Below are positions 54,860 through 61,892 of a DNA stretch of 64,000 nt, one piece after another. A model generated the notes under the pieces. It ran no database searches, was not told where the DNA came from, and was given only the letters and a program-made list of their open reading frames with translations. Both the position numbers and the translations under genes were made by a program. Positions within the stretch are counted from its first letter, which is position 1. Each line of letters begins with the position of its first letter. Source of the stretch: Akkermansiaceae bacterium. Its GTDB lineage: Bacteria; Verrucomicrobiota; Verrucomicrobiia; Verrucomicrobiales; Akkermansiaceae. The DNA lies in contig JACKPZ010000007.1 in the NCBI GenBank assembly GCA_024233135.1, positions 124,001 through 188,000 of the forward strand, in the 5' to 3' direction.

Positions 54860-54934
54860 CGCGGAGTAGCCAAGCGGTAAGGCAGCGGTCTCATACGCCG
54901 CGTATCGCCGGTTCGATTCCGGCCTCCGCAACCA
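54860..54934 (+). tRNA. tRNA-Met-like (anticodon CAT)
   Basis: A 75-base cloverleaf with CCA encoded. The T-loop is TTCGATT and the D-loop has GG (AAGCGGTAA), so the loops are canonical. The anticodon loop is CTCATAC (CAT). The acceptor pairs in six of seven positions, with C1 facing A72 and A73 following, a feature of bacterial initiator tRNAs. The anticodon stem (GCGGT/GCCGC) lacks the three G-C pairs of an initiator, and the D-stem has C11-G24 rather than the initiator A11-U24. It could be elongator Met, an initiator variant, or an Ile2 (lysidine) tRNA. Confidence 0.85.
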
Positions 54935-54975
54935 TTTTTCGGATCGTAGATGATGGATGCCATAGCAGATCAACC

Positions 54976-55003
54976 ACCATCTACAATCTACAATCCACGA
55001 TCA
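54976..55003. repeat. Heptameric repeat in tRNA spacer
   Basis: Four imperfect 7-mers (ACCATCT, ACAATCT, ACAATCC, ACGATCA) lie between the CAT tRNA and the tRNA-Pro gene. They have the same period as the repeats at 55093, 55151 and inside the ABC-F gene. Confidence 0.7.
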
Positions 55004-55009
55004 ATCTTT

Positions 55010-55085
55010 CGCGCGCGAGGGAGTCAGCAAACCCACCTCGCTTGGGACGAGGAGACACCCGGGGCAGCACCGGGGCGCGCGACCA
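55010..55085 (+). tRNA. tRNA-Pro (anticodon TGG), atypical loops
   Basis: All stems pair perfectly: acceptor CGCGCGC/GCGCGCG, D GGG/CCC, anticodon CCTCG/CGAGG and T CCCGG/CCGGG. The anticodon loop is CTTGGGA, giving TGG. C1-G72 and A73, which are recognised by ProRS, are present, and CCA is encoded. The D-loop (AGTCAGCAAA) has no GG, position 8 is G instead of T, and the T-loop is GGCAGCA instead of TTCGANT. The standard D-loop/T-loop contacts (G18 with 55, G19 with C56) therefore cannot form in the usual way. Confidence 0.8.
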
Positions 55086-55092
55086 TTTTTCA

Positions 55093-55127
55093 AGATGGAA
55101 GATGGTGGATGGAAGGTTGTGGATGCC
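55093..55127. repeat. Heptameric repeat in tRNA spacer
   Basis: Five 7-mers (AGATGGA, AGATGGT, GGATGGA, AGGTTGT, GGATGCC) in the spacer after tRNA-Pro. The GATGGTGGATGG part is complementary to CCATCCACCATC at 55152-55163, so the spacer can fold back on itself. Confidence 0.7.
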
Positions 55128-55150
55128 CAACGTGCGCGACGAGGCGCGAA

Positions 55151-55178
55151 GCCATCCACCATCTATCATCCACCATCC
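55151..55178. repeat. Heptameric repeat in tRNA spacer, opposite sense
   Basis: Four 7-mers (GCCATCC, ACCATCT, ATCATCC, ACCATCC) just before tRNA-Arg, complementary to the repeat at 55093-55127. Confidence 0.7.
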
Positions 55179-55182
55179 CTTT

Positions 55183-55258
55183 GCTTCCGAGGTGCAAGAG
55201 TCCGCACACCGCCCTGCGAAGGCGGAGGCTCGGGGTGCGAATCCTCGCGGGAGCACGA
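55183..55258 (+). tRNA. tRNA-Arg (anticodon GCG), atypical loops
   Basis: Acceptor GCTTCCG/CGGGAGC (one G-U), D GTGC/GCAC, anticodon stem CCGCC/GGCGG and T-stem CGGGG/CCTCG (one G-U) all pair. The anticodon loop CTGCGAA gives GCG, reading CGC (and CGT by wobble). Bacteria normally read CGN with an ACG (inosine) tRNA, so GCG is unusual. The D-loop (AAGAGTCC) lacks GG and the T-loop is TGCGAAT. The 3' end is ACGA rather than ACCA, so CCA would have to be added by the CCA enzyme. Confidence 0.75.
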
Positions 55259-55267
55259 GTTTCCGAT

Positions 55268-55342
55268 GTTGACCATGATGTAAGAGCAGCATCCCGCCTT
55301 GTGACGGCGGCCGTACGGGTGCGAGTCCCGTTGGTCAACCCA
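55268..55342 (+). tRNA. tRNA-His (anticodon GTG), atypical loops
   Basis: The hallmark of tRNA-His is present: an extra G(-1) at 55268 facing C73 at 55339, with CCA encoded. Acceptor TTGACCA/TGGTCAA, D GATG/CATC or ATG/CAT, anticodon CCGCC/GGCGG and T ACGGG/CCCGT pair fully. The anticodon loop is TTGTGAC (GTG). The D-loop (TAAGAGCAG) lacks GG and the T-loop is TGCGAGT, with G in place of T55. Identity elements are intact while the tertiary-contact bases are not. Confidence 0.82.
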
Positions 55343-55350
55343 ATCAAGAA

Positions 55351-55457
55351 CGGCAGGGACCGACCTCCGGGCGGTCCGAGTGAATGAATTGTCCACGACC
55401 ACTTTACACTTCGATCCCCCTCGATTGTCCGGACCGCCCGGAGGTTGGTCCCTACCG
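55351..55457. repeat. 28-base inverted repeat between tRNA-His and tRNA-Lys
   Basis: 55351-55378 (GGCAGGGACCGACCTCCGGG part) and 55430-55457 (GGACCGCCCGGAGGTTGGTC part) are inverted copies with two differences in 28 bases, separated by 51 bases. It resembles a small MITE or a dispersed palindromic element. The 55379-55429 loop holds no gene. Confidence 0.75.
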
Positions 55458-55470
55458 TCGCCCTTTTCAC

Positions 55471-55545
55471 GAACCCGAAGCTTAGACAGCGAAGCTCCCG
55501 GCTTTTACCCGGGCGAGCAGGGCGCACATCCCTGCGGGTTCACCA
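55471..55545 (+). tRNA. tRNA-Lys (anticodon TTT), atypical loops
   Basis: Stems pair completely: acceptor GAACCCG/CGGGTTC, D GCTT/AAGC, anticodon CCCGG/CCGGG and T CAGGG/CCCTG. The anticodon loop is CTTTTAC (TTT), A73 follows, and CCA is encoded. The D-loop (AGACAGCG) has no GG and the T-loop is CGCACAT. This is the last tRNA before rtcB, 95 bases upstream of its start codon. Confidence 0.8.
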
Positions 55546-55552
55546 TTTTCAC

Positions 55553-55576
55553 GTGGCGGCGGTTTGCTACCGCCAC
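55553..55576 (+). other. Hairpin between tRNA-Lys and rtcB
   Basis: GTGGCGG (55553-55559) pairs with CCGCCAC (55570-55576). No T run follows, so it is more likely an RNA-processing or regulatory structure in a tRNA-rtcB transcript than a terminator. Confidence 0.5.
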
Positions 55577-55640
55577 ATCCGTACCAAGGAAAACAAACAC
55601 CGCATTCCCCATCGGTTCCACCTTCTGACAAACTGATTCC

Positions 55641-57035
55641 ATGAACACCAAGGACCTCATCCACCTCGGAGTGCCCGAGGGCGAAGCGATGCAATGCGCC
55701 CATGCGTTCATCCGCGGGTACATCGCCGCCGGGAACGACGGCGGCGCACTGGCGGAAGACGTTTTCCGCATCGTCGCCGATCCGGCCGCGTATTTCGACG
55801 ACCCGCTGCGTGGGCCGCTCGCCCGCGCGCTCTACCGTCCGGCCTACATGCCGCGTGCGGAGCTCGCTCCGTGGCGCCAGTGGGGAAGCGACCTCGAGCC
55901 CGAGGCCGTGAAGCAGATGGCCAACGCCTGCGCGCTACCCGTCGCGGTCGCCGGAGCGCTGATGCCCGACGCCCACGTCGGCTACGGCCTGCCGATCGGT
56001 GGCGTTCTTGCCACAGAAAACGCCGTGATTCCCTACGCGGTGGGCGTTGACATCGCCTGCCGGATGAAACTCACGGTGTATGACCGCAAGGCGAACGTCA
56101 TCCCCGGTCAGCGCGACCGGTTGGCAAACATCCTCGAAAGCGAGACCCGTTTCGGCATCGGCGCGGAATTCAAGGCCCGTCGCGACCACGATGTGATGGA
56201 CGAGGACTGGACCGTTTCCCCGGTGACCCGGCACCTGCGCGACAAGGCGTGGAAACAGCTCGGCACCAGCGGCAGCGGCAACCACTTCGTCGAGTTCGGA
56301 GCTTTCACCGTGACGGACGAATCACTCGGCATTCCTCCCGGCGAATACCTCGCGTTGCTGAGCCACTCGGGATCGCGTGGAACCGGTGCGAAGGTGTGCG
56401 AAACGTACAGCCGCCGCGCCATGGCCCGTCGCTCGAACCTGCCGAAGGAACTCAAACAACTGGCATGGCTCACGCTCGATGAGGAGGACGGCCAGGAATA
56501 CTGGAACGCCATGAACCTGATGGGCCGCTACGCCGCCGCCAACCACGCGTTGATCCACAAGCACATCGCGAAAAAGGTGGGCGCGAAGGTGATTCTCGAC
56601 ATCGAAAACCACCACAACTTCGCCTGGAAGGAACGCCATGTGGTGGACGGCGAATCAAAAGAACTCATCGTCCACCGCAAGGGCGCGACGCCCGCGGGCG
56701 CCGGAACGCTGGGAATCATTCCCGGCTCGATGGCGTCGCCCGGATTCGTCGTCCGCGGAAAAGGCGAGCCCGCCTCGCTGCACAGCGCGTCGCACGGCGC
56801 CGGTCGCGTGATGAGCCGCAAGAAGGCGCTTGCCTCGTTCACCTGGAGCGGCACCAAGAAGCTGCTCAAGGAACGCGGCGTCGATCTTCTATCAGCCGGT
56901 CTCGACGAGGTGCCCGGCGTTTACAAGGACATCCACAGCGTGATGGCCGCGCAAACCGACCTCGTCGAAGTGCTCGGACGTTTCGACCCCAAACTCGTGA
57001 AAATGGCCCCGGCCGGCGAACGGCCTGAAGACTAA
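55641..57035 (+). CDS. rtcB: RNA ligase RtcB
   Basis: A 464-residue RNA ligase that joins 2',3'-cyclic phosphate or 3'-phosphate ends to 5'-OH ends using GTP and Mn. Motifs in order are LMPDAHVGYGLPIGGV, the metal-binding Cys in VGVDIACRMKL, LGTSGSGNHFVEF, LLSHSGSRGTGAKV, ENHHNFAWKERH, VHRKGATPAGAG, IIPGSMASPGFVV and the guanylated-His region ASHGAGRVMSRKKA. A C-terminal Lys occurs in PKLVKMAP. All expected metal ligands appear present; a Cys usual just before HGAGR is Ser here. The gene begins 95 bases after tRNA-Lys and is followed 9 bases later by the HNH gene. Confidence 0.93.
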   Translation: MNTKDLIHLGVPEGEAMQCAHAFIRGYIAAGNDGGALAEDVFRIVADPAAYFDDPLRGPLARALYRPAYMPRAELAPWRQWGSDLEPEAVKQMANACALPVAVAGALMPDAHVGYGLPIGGVLATENAVIPYAVGVDIACRMKLTVYDRKANVIPGQRDRLANILESETRFGIGAEFKARRDHDVMDEDWTVSPVTRHLRDKAWKQLGTSGSGNHFVEFGAFTVTDESLGIPPGEYLALLSHSGSRGTGAKVCETYSRRAMARRSNLPKELKQLAWLTLDEEDGQEYWNAMNLMGRYAAANHALIHKHIAKKVGAKVILDIENHHNFAWKERHVVDGESKELIVHRKGATPAGAGTLGIIPGSMASPGFVVRGKGEPASLHSASHGAGRVMSRKKALASFTWSGTKKLLKERGVDLLSAGLDEVPGVYKDIHSVMAAQTDLVEVLGRFDPKLVKMAPAGERPED

Positions 57036-57044
57036 CAATACTGC

Positions 57045-57626
57045 ATGAAAGCGATCCTCCATCAAAGCACCGTCCTGTTGCTCAACCGCAATTGGCAGGC
57101 GATCCACGTGAAGACTCAGGCCGAGGCCTTCTGCATGATGGCAGCGGAGTCCGCGAAGGGGCTCGACGTGCGCGGTGACGGATCGGTGGTGCCGGTTTGT
57201 TGGGAAGATTGGCTGAAACTGCCGGTCCGCGATGGCGACCGCGCCGTTCACTCGCCGCGCGGCGCGGTGCGTGCGCCGACGGTGATCGTCGCGTCGAACT
57301 ACAACAAGGTGCCGCTGTGCCGCCCGAGTTTCGGCGCGCGCGGCATCTGGCTGCGCGACGGGGGCATCTGCCAGTACACCGGCCGCAAGCTGGCGCCGCA
57401 CGAGGGAAACATCGACCACGTCGTCCCGCTCTCGCGCGGTGGTGCGTCGTCGTGGGAGAACTGCGTGCTCTCGCACCGCGATGTGAACGCCCGCAAGGGT
57501 GCGCGCATGCCGAATGAGGCGGGCCTGCGCCTGCTGCGTCCGCCCGCGGTGCCGCGAGCCGTGCCCGCGACCGCGAACATCGAGAACCGCCACGACATCG
57601 CGGACTGGCGGATGTTCCTCGCGTAG
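57045..57626 (+). CDS. HNH endonuclease
   Basis: A 193-residue HNH nuclease. The N-terminal domain (about 1-100) starts VLLLNRNWQAIHVKTQAEAF. The HNH part shows CQYTGRKLAPHEGNIDHVV, PLSRGGASSWENCVLSHRD and NARKG, giving the catalytic His in DHV and the Asn and His positions downstream. The zinc Cys pair common in this group is reduced, with one Cys before the His (CQYTG rather than CxxC). It follows rtcB by 9 bases, so the two are probably co-translated. A cleave-and-rejoin partnership with RtcB is plausible but unproven; most HNH nucleases cut DNA. Confidence 0.85.
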   Translation: MKAILHQSTVLLLNRNWQAIHVKTQAEAFCMMAAESAKGLDVRGDGSVVPVCWEDWLKLPVRDGDRAVHSPRGAVRAPTVIVASNYNKVPLCRPSFGARGIWLRDGGICQYTGRKLAPHEGNIDHVVPLSRGGASSWENCVLSHRDVNARKGARMPNEAGLRLLRPPAVPRAVPATANIENRHDIADWRMFLA

Positions 57627-57695
57627 CGCGAATGGCTCCAAACCCGGCGGGTTCTCGGAATTGACCGGGAACCCGCCATCCCGATGATGGGTGCC

Positions 57696-58403
57696 ATGAA
57701 ATGCGTGAACTGCGGCGGCGCCCTCGAGGGTACGATGACGTTCTGCCCCTACTGCGGGGTGCGTCAGGACATCGACCTCCGACAGATCCACTTCCGCGAC
57801 ATGGGCACCGATGCCTCGCAGCCATGTCCATCGTGCGAGACGCCGCTTTCCGTCATCGAGTTCGACACCACGCCGCCGATGCGCGTCGAGCGCTGCGGCG
57901 CGTGCAACGGGATGTTCTTCAACCCGGGGGAACTCGAGGCCCTGCTCGATCACCAGACCAACCCGCTCGTCTGGCTCGACAACGTGCAACTCCAGCAGAT
58001 CTCGTCCGACTTCGGATTCCAACACGAGGTCGTCTATCGGAAATGCCCGCTCTGCGCCGAGCGCATGGGCCACGTGAACTTCGGCGGCCGCAGCGGCGTC
58101 GTGCTCGACCGCTGCGGCACCCACGGCGTGTGGGTCGAAGGCGGCGAACTCCGCCGCCTCACCGAATGGTGGCGCGCCGGCGGCAAGCTGATCTTCCAAC
58201 AGAACGAGGCGGACAAGACGAAGAAGCTGTTCCAGGAACGCCCGAAACCCGTGCCGCCGACGGGCTCGATCGAATCGCCCGAGAGAACCGACGACTGGAG
58301 TTGGTCCCGCCCCGACACGATTTGGGAAGATTCCAGGGTCTGGCAGGTGTTGCGGATCGCCGGGCTGCTTGGTGCTCTGGCCGCCTCCAAATTCATCCGC
58401 TGA
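57696..58403 (+). CDS. Zinc-ribbon protein, TFIIB-type repeats
   Basis: A 235-residue protein with several zinc-binding Cys clusters: an N-terminal zinc ribbon (CVNCGG...CPYCG), a CPSC...CGACNGMFFNPGELEALL unit and a CPLCAERM...CGTHGVWVEGGELRRL unit. The last two are typical zf-TFIIB-type repeats (about 25-40 residues each). A hydrophobic C-terminus (VLRIAGLLGALAASKFIR) may anchor it. Starts at 57684, 57687 or 57696 are possible; the last begins right at the first ribbon. It lies between the HNH gene and the helicase gene on the same strand. Role unknown, possibly nucleic-acid binding. Confidence 0.75.
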   Translation: MKCVNCGGALEGTMTFCPYCGVRQDIDLRQIHFRDMGTDASQPCPSCETPLSVIEFDTTPPMRVERCGACNGMFFNPGELEALLDHQTNPLVWLDNVQLQQISSDFGFQHEVVYRKCPLCAERMGHVNFGGRSGVVLDRCGTHGVWVEGGELRRLTEWWRAGGKLIFQQNEADKTKKLFQERPKPVPPTGSIESPERTDDWSWSRPDTIWEDSRVWQVLRIAGLLGALAASKFIR

Positions 58404-58407
58404 CTTC

Positions 58408-60945
58408 ATGCCTTCCCTCACCCCCTCCCGGGTTTCCGATCCGACCTCCAGCGACGAGATCCTCAGCGCCTTCCTCGACTGGCTGATCGAAACCGGCATC
58501 GAACCCTACGACCACCAGGAGCAGGCGATTCTCGAGTTGTTTTCCGGAAACAACGTGATTCTCAACACCCCGACGGGTTCGGGGAAATCGCTGGTCGCGC
58601 TGGCGCTGCAGTTCCGCGCGATCTGCCAAGAGCGCAGGAGTTATTACACCGTGCCGATCAAGGCGCTGGCCAACGAGAAGTTCCTCTCGCTGTGCCGCGT
58701 GTTCGGGCCGGAAAACGTCGGCATGATCACCGGCGACGCGACGGTGAACCCGCGGGCGCCGGTCATCTGCTGCACCGCGGAGATCCTCGCCAACATGGCG
58801 CTGCGTGAGGGCGCCATGACACTCGTCGACGACGTGATCATGGACGAGTTCCACTACTACTCGGACGCTTCGCGTGGCTTCGCCTGGCAGGTGCCGCTGC
58901 TCACCCTGCCGCAGGCGCGTTTCCTGCTGATGTCCGCGACGCTGGGCGAGACGGAGTTTTTCGAGAGGGAAATCACTGGCCTAACAGGAGTGCCGACCGT
59001 GCTCGTGAAGTCCGACCAACGTCCGGTTCCGCTCGAGTTTGAATACAGCGAAACCACCCTCGCAGAGAAGATCGGCGAACTGGTGGATCAAGGAAAGGCG
59101 CCGGTCTATCTGGTGCATTTCACCCAACTCGCCTGCGCTGGAACCGCGCAGGACCTGATGAGTTCGAACTTCTGCTCGAAGGAGGAGAAACAACAGATCG
59201 CCGAGATGTTGCAGGGCGCGGATTTCCGCAGTCCGTATGGCAAGGAGGTCGCGAAGTTGCTGCGTCACGGCATCGGAATCCACCATGCGGGTCTGCTGCC
59301 GAAATACCGGGTGCTCGTCGAGAAACTCGCGCAGCAAGGTTTGCTGAAGGTGATCTGCGGCACCGACACGCTCGGTGTCGGTGTCAACGTGCCGATCCGC
59401 ACCGTGGTTTTCACGCAGTTGTTCAAGTATGACGGCAGCGGCATCAAGACGCTCGCCGTGCGCGATTTCCAACAGATCGCCGGCCGCGCCGGCCGCCGCG
59501 GTTTCGACACGCAGGGCACCGTCGTCTGCCAGGCGCCCGAACACGTCATCGAAAACCTGCGGCTCGCCGTGAAGGCGGAGAAGTCCGGCAAGAAGAGTTT
59601 CGTGAAACGCAAGCCGCCGGAAAAGGGCTTCGTGAACTGGGACGAGAACACGTTCCGCAAGCTCATCGAATCTCCGCCGGAGAAACTGACGTCCGGTTTC
59701 AGCGTCACCCACGCGATGCTCTTGAACATGCTGTCCCGGGAACACGAGGACGGCTGCGAGGCATTGCGGAATCTCATCCGCTCGTGCCATGAGACCGCCG
59801 CGAAGAAGAAGGCGCTGCGCCGCCGCGCGTTCCAGATCTTCCGCGGTCTCGTCGAGGGCGACATCCTGCGCATCATCCCGAAGCCGGAACGGACCGGCGC
59901 TGCGAAAGTCGCGCTCAACATCGAGCTGCAGGACGATTTCTCGATGAACCAGGCGCTCGGGCTTTGGCTGCTCGATGCCATCCCCCAACTCGACGCGGAG
60001 GCGCCCGACCACTCGCTCAACGTGCTCTCGCTCATCGAGGCGATCCTCGAAAACCCGGAGGTGGTGCTGAGAAAGCAGGTCGATCAACGGAAGGGCGAAC
60101 TGATCGCGCAACTCAAGGACGAGGGCATGTCGTACGAGGACCGGATGGACCGGCTCGAGGAAGTCGAGTGGCCGAAGCCCGGCAAGGATTTCATCTACGA
60201 CACCTACAACGCCTTCGTCGCCCGCCGACCGTGGATGAAGGACGCGGCCGTGCGGCCCAAGTGCATCGCCCGCGAGATGTTCGAGCATTGGCAGTCCTTC
60301 GAGGACTACGTGAAAACCTACGGGCTGCAGCGCAGCGAGGCGGTGCTGTTGCGGCATCTATCAGAAGTTTACAAGGTGCTCTCGCAAACCGTCCCGCCCG
60401 CGATGAAAACCGACGAACTCACCGAGGCGGAACACTATTTCGAAGACATGCTTCGCGGGATCGATTCCAGCCTGCTCGACGAGTGGGAGAAACTGCGGAA
60501 TCCGGATTTCGTCGCGGAGGAACCGAAACCCGTGGATGCCCCGAAACCCCCAGCCTTCACCCGCAACAAACCCGCGTTCCTCCGCGCCGTGCGCAACGCC
60601 GTGTTCGACGTGGTGAAGGAACTCGCCCGCGATGACATCGCGGCCGTGCTCGAACGGATCGAGCCGGCTGATGGCGACGGCACGCCGTGGACGCGAGACC
60701 GCCTCGACGTGTTGCTCGGCGACTACTTCGCCACCCACCAGCGCATCCGCCTCGACCCCGAGGCCCGTGCCGTCAAGAACACCCTCGTTTCCGAGGAGAG
60801 CCCGCGCCGCTGGCTCGTCGAGCAGATCCTCGTCGATCCGGAGGAGCTGAACGACTGGGTGGCGGCGTTCGAAGTCGATCTCGACACGTGTGACTCATCC
60901 GGAAGCGTGGTGTTGACGCTGGTGTCCATCGGAAGCGTCGGTTGA
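58408..60945 (+). CDS. Ski2-like DExH RNA helicase
   Basis: An 845-residue helicase. Motifs are Q/I LNTPTGSGKSLVALAL, Ia TVPIKALANEKF, II DDVIMDEFHYY (DEFH), III LMSATLGETEFF, V VICGTDTLGVGVNVP and VI QIAGRAGRRGFDTQG. The order and the DEFH and AGRAGRRG sequences match Ski2/Mtr4-type helicases, which unwind RNA for decay or processing. A large C-terminal helical domain follows (about 430-845, with KVLSQTVPPAMKTDE and related segments). The ATG at 58408 lies five bases after the zinc-ribbon gene, so the two are likely one operon. It may act with RtcB and the HNH nuclease on structured RNA, which is inference. Confidence 0.85.
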   Translation: MPSLTPSRVSDPTSSDEILSAFLDWLIETGIEPYDHQEQAILELFSGNNVILNTPTGSGKSLVALALQFRAICQERRSYYTVPIKALANEKFLSLCRVFGPENVGMITGDATVNPRAPVICCTAEILANMALREGAMTLVDDVIMDEFHYYSDASRGFAWQVPLLTLPQARFLLMSATLGETEFFEREITGLTGVPTVLVKSDQRPVPLEFEYSETTLAEKIGELVDQGKAPVYLVHFTQLACAGTAQDLMSSNFCSKEEKQQIAEMLQGADFRSPYGKEVAKLLRHGIGIHHAGLLPKYRVLVEKLAQQGLLKVICGTDTLGVGVNVPIRTVVFTQLFKYDGSGIKTLAVRDFQQIAGRAGRRGFDTQGTVVCQAPEHVIENLRLAVKAEKSGKKSFVKRKPPEKGFVNWDENTFRKLIESPPEKLTSGFSVTHAMLLNMLSREHEDGCEALRNLIRSCHETAAKKKALRRRAFQIFRGLVEGDILRIIPKPERTGAAKVALNIELQDDFSMNQALGLWLLDAIPQLDAEAPDHSLNVLSLIEAILENPEVVLRKQVDQRKGELIAQLKDEGMSYEDRMDRLEEVEWPKPGKDFIYDTYNAFVARRPWMKDAAVRPKCIAREMFEHWQSFEDYVKTYGLQRSEAVLLRHLSEVYKVLSQTVPPAMKTDELTEAEHYFEDMLRGIDSSLLDEWEKLRNPDFVAEEPKPVDAPKPPAFTRNKPAFLRAVRNAVFDVVKELARDDIAAVLERIEPADGDGTPWTRDRLDVLLGDYFATHQRIRLDPEARAVKNTLVSEESPRRWLVEQILVDPEELNDWVAAFEVDLDTCDSSGSVVLTLVSIGSVG

Positions 60946-60971
60946 CAGGTATGGCGGCGGCGTTTCATAAC
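60942..60971 (+). promoter_or_regulatory. Candidate promoter of the exonuclease/phosphatase gene
   Basis: TTGACA (60942-60947), an 18-base spacer and CATAAC (60966-60971) precede the ATG at 60981 by nine bases. The -35 box is a perfect match and overlaps the helicase stop codon. Confidence 0.5.
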
Positions 60972-60980
60972 GGCAGGACG

Positions 60981-61892
60981 ATGAAACGAACGGGATTCCT
61001 CTCCATCGGGTTGGCCATCGCGCTGCTGGCCGGCGAAGGTCGGTCCGAAAAGATCGGCACCTACAACATCCGCTACGACAATCCGGGCGATCGGACGACG
61101 GGCAACGCATGGCCGCAACGCGCGCCGGTGATCGCCGGACTCATCCGTTTCCACGACTTCGACATCGTCGGCACCCAGGAGGGATTCCGCCACCAGATCG
61201 ACGACCTGATTCCGCTGCTTCCGGAATACGAATGTTCGAGTCACGGACGGGACGACGGGGCCGCGGAGGGCGAGCAAATCGCCATCTTCTTCAAGAAAGG
61301 GTCCTACCGGCGCCTCGACGAGGGGTGCTTCTGGCTGTCGGAAACCCCTGGCCGGCCAAGCATCGGCTGGGACGCGCGCCAACGCCGGCTTTGCGGCTGG
61401 GTGAAGCTGCGGCAGCGCAACGGTGGCGAACCGTTCTTCGTGTTTGTCGTCCATTTCGATCACAAGGGTCCGCAGTCGCGTCAGAACTCCGCGAAACTCG
61501 TTCTGTCGAAGGTTTCCCGGATCGCCGGGACATCGAGGAGGTTCCTGATGGGGGATTTCAACTCGAACCAATCGAGCACGACGTACCGGATCCTCGAGGA
61601 TTCGCCGCTCTTCACGGATGCGTTCCTCGCCGCGGAAATCCGCTACGCCCCCAGCGGGACGGCGAACCGTTTCGACCCCGCGGTGAAAACCGACAGCAGG
61701 ATCGACCATGTGTTCGTTCCGGAGGATTCGAAGGTGAAACGCTTCGGTGTCCTCACCGATACCTATCGGGCGGCGCCGGCGGCCCTGCGGGGGAAACGCG
61801 CGTCGGCAAAAGCTCCGGCACCGGACGTTCCGGTGCCGGCCGAGACCAAGCTGCCGTCCGATCATTTCCCGGTGCTTGTCGAAATCGAGTGA
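60981..61892 (+). CDS. Secreted endonuclease/exonuclease/phosphatase-family protein
   Basis: A 303-residue exported protein of the EEP superfamily. After a signal peptide (about 1-22, MKRTGFLSIGLAIALLAGEG) the active-site motifs are GTYNIRYDN, IVGTQEG, FLMGDFNSN and SRIDHVFVPE with the final LPSDHFPVLVEIE. Members include nucleases, sphingomyelinases and inositol phosphatases; substrate is not evident. The ATG at 60981 gives the signal peptide. It is read in the same direction as the helicase but has its own promoter-like sequence. Confidence 0.85.
   Translation: MKRTGFLSIGLAIALLAGEGRSEKIGTYNIRYDNPGDRTTGNAWPQRAPVIAGLIRFHDFDIVGTQEGFRHQIDDLIPLLPEYECSSHGRDDGAAEGEQIAIFFKKGSYRRLDEGCFWLSETPGRPSIGWDARQRRLCGWVKLRQRNGGEPFFVFVVHFDHKGPQSRQNSAKLVLSKVSRIAGTSRRFLMGDFNSNQSSTTYRILEDSPLFTDAFLAAEIRYAPSGTANRFDPAVKTDSRIDHVFVPEDSKVKRFGVLTDTYRAAPAALRGKRASAKAPAPDVPVPAETKLPSDHFPVLVEIE

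Noticed and set aside
54946..55178. CRISPR array
   Set aside because: The repeats are 7-base tandem units without spacers of constant length, and no cas gene is present in the window.
55553..55576. tRNA-Ala-like anticodon arm
   Set aside because: The loop TTTGCTA has a pyrimidine at position 37 and there are no flanking acceptor or T arms.
58981..60357. Long minus-strand open frame opposite the helicase
   Set aside because: The helicase motifs fix the coding strand; the other frame is an artefact of codon bias.
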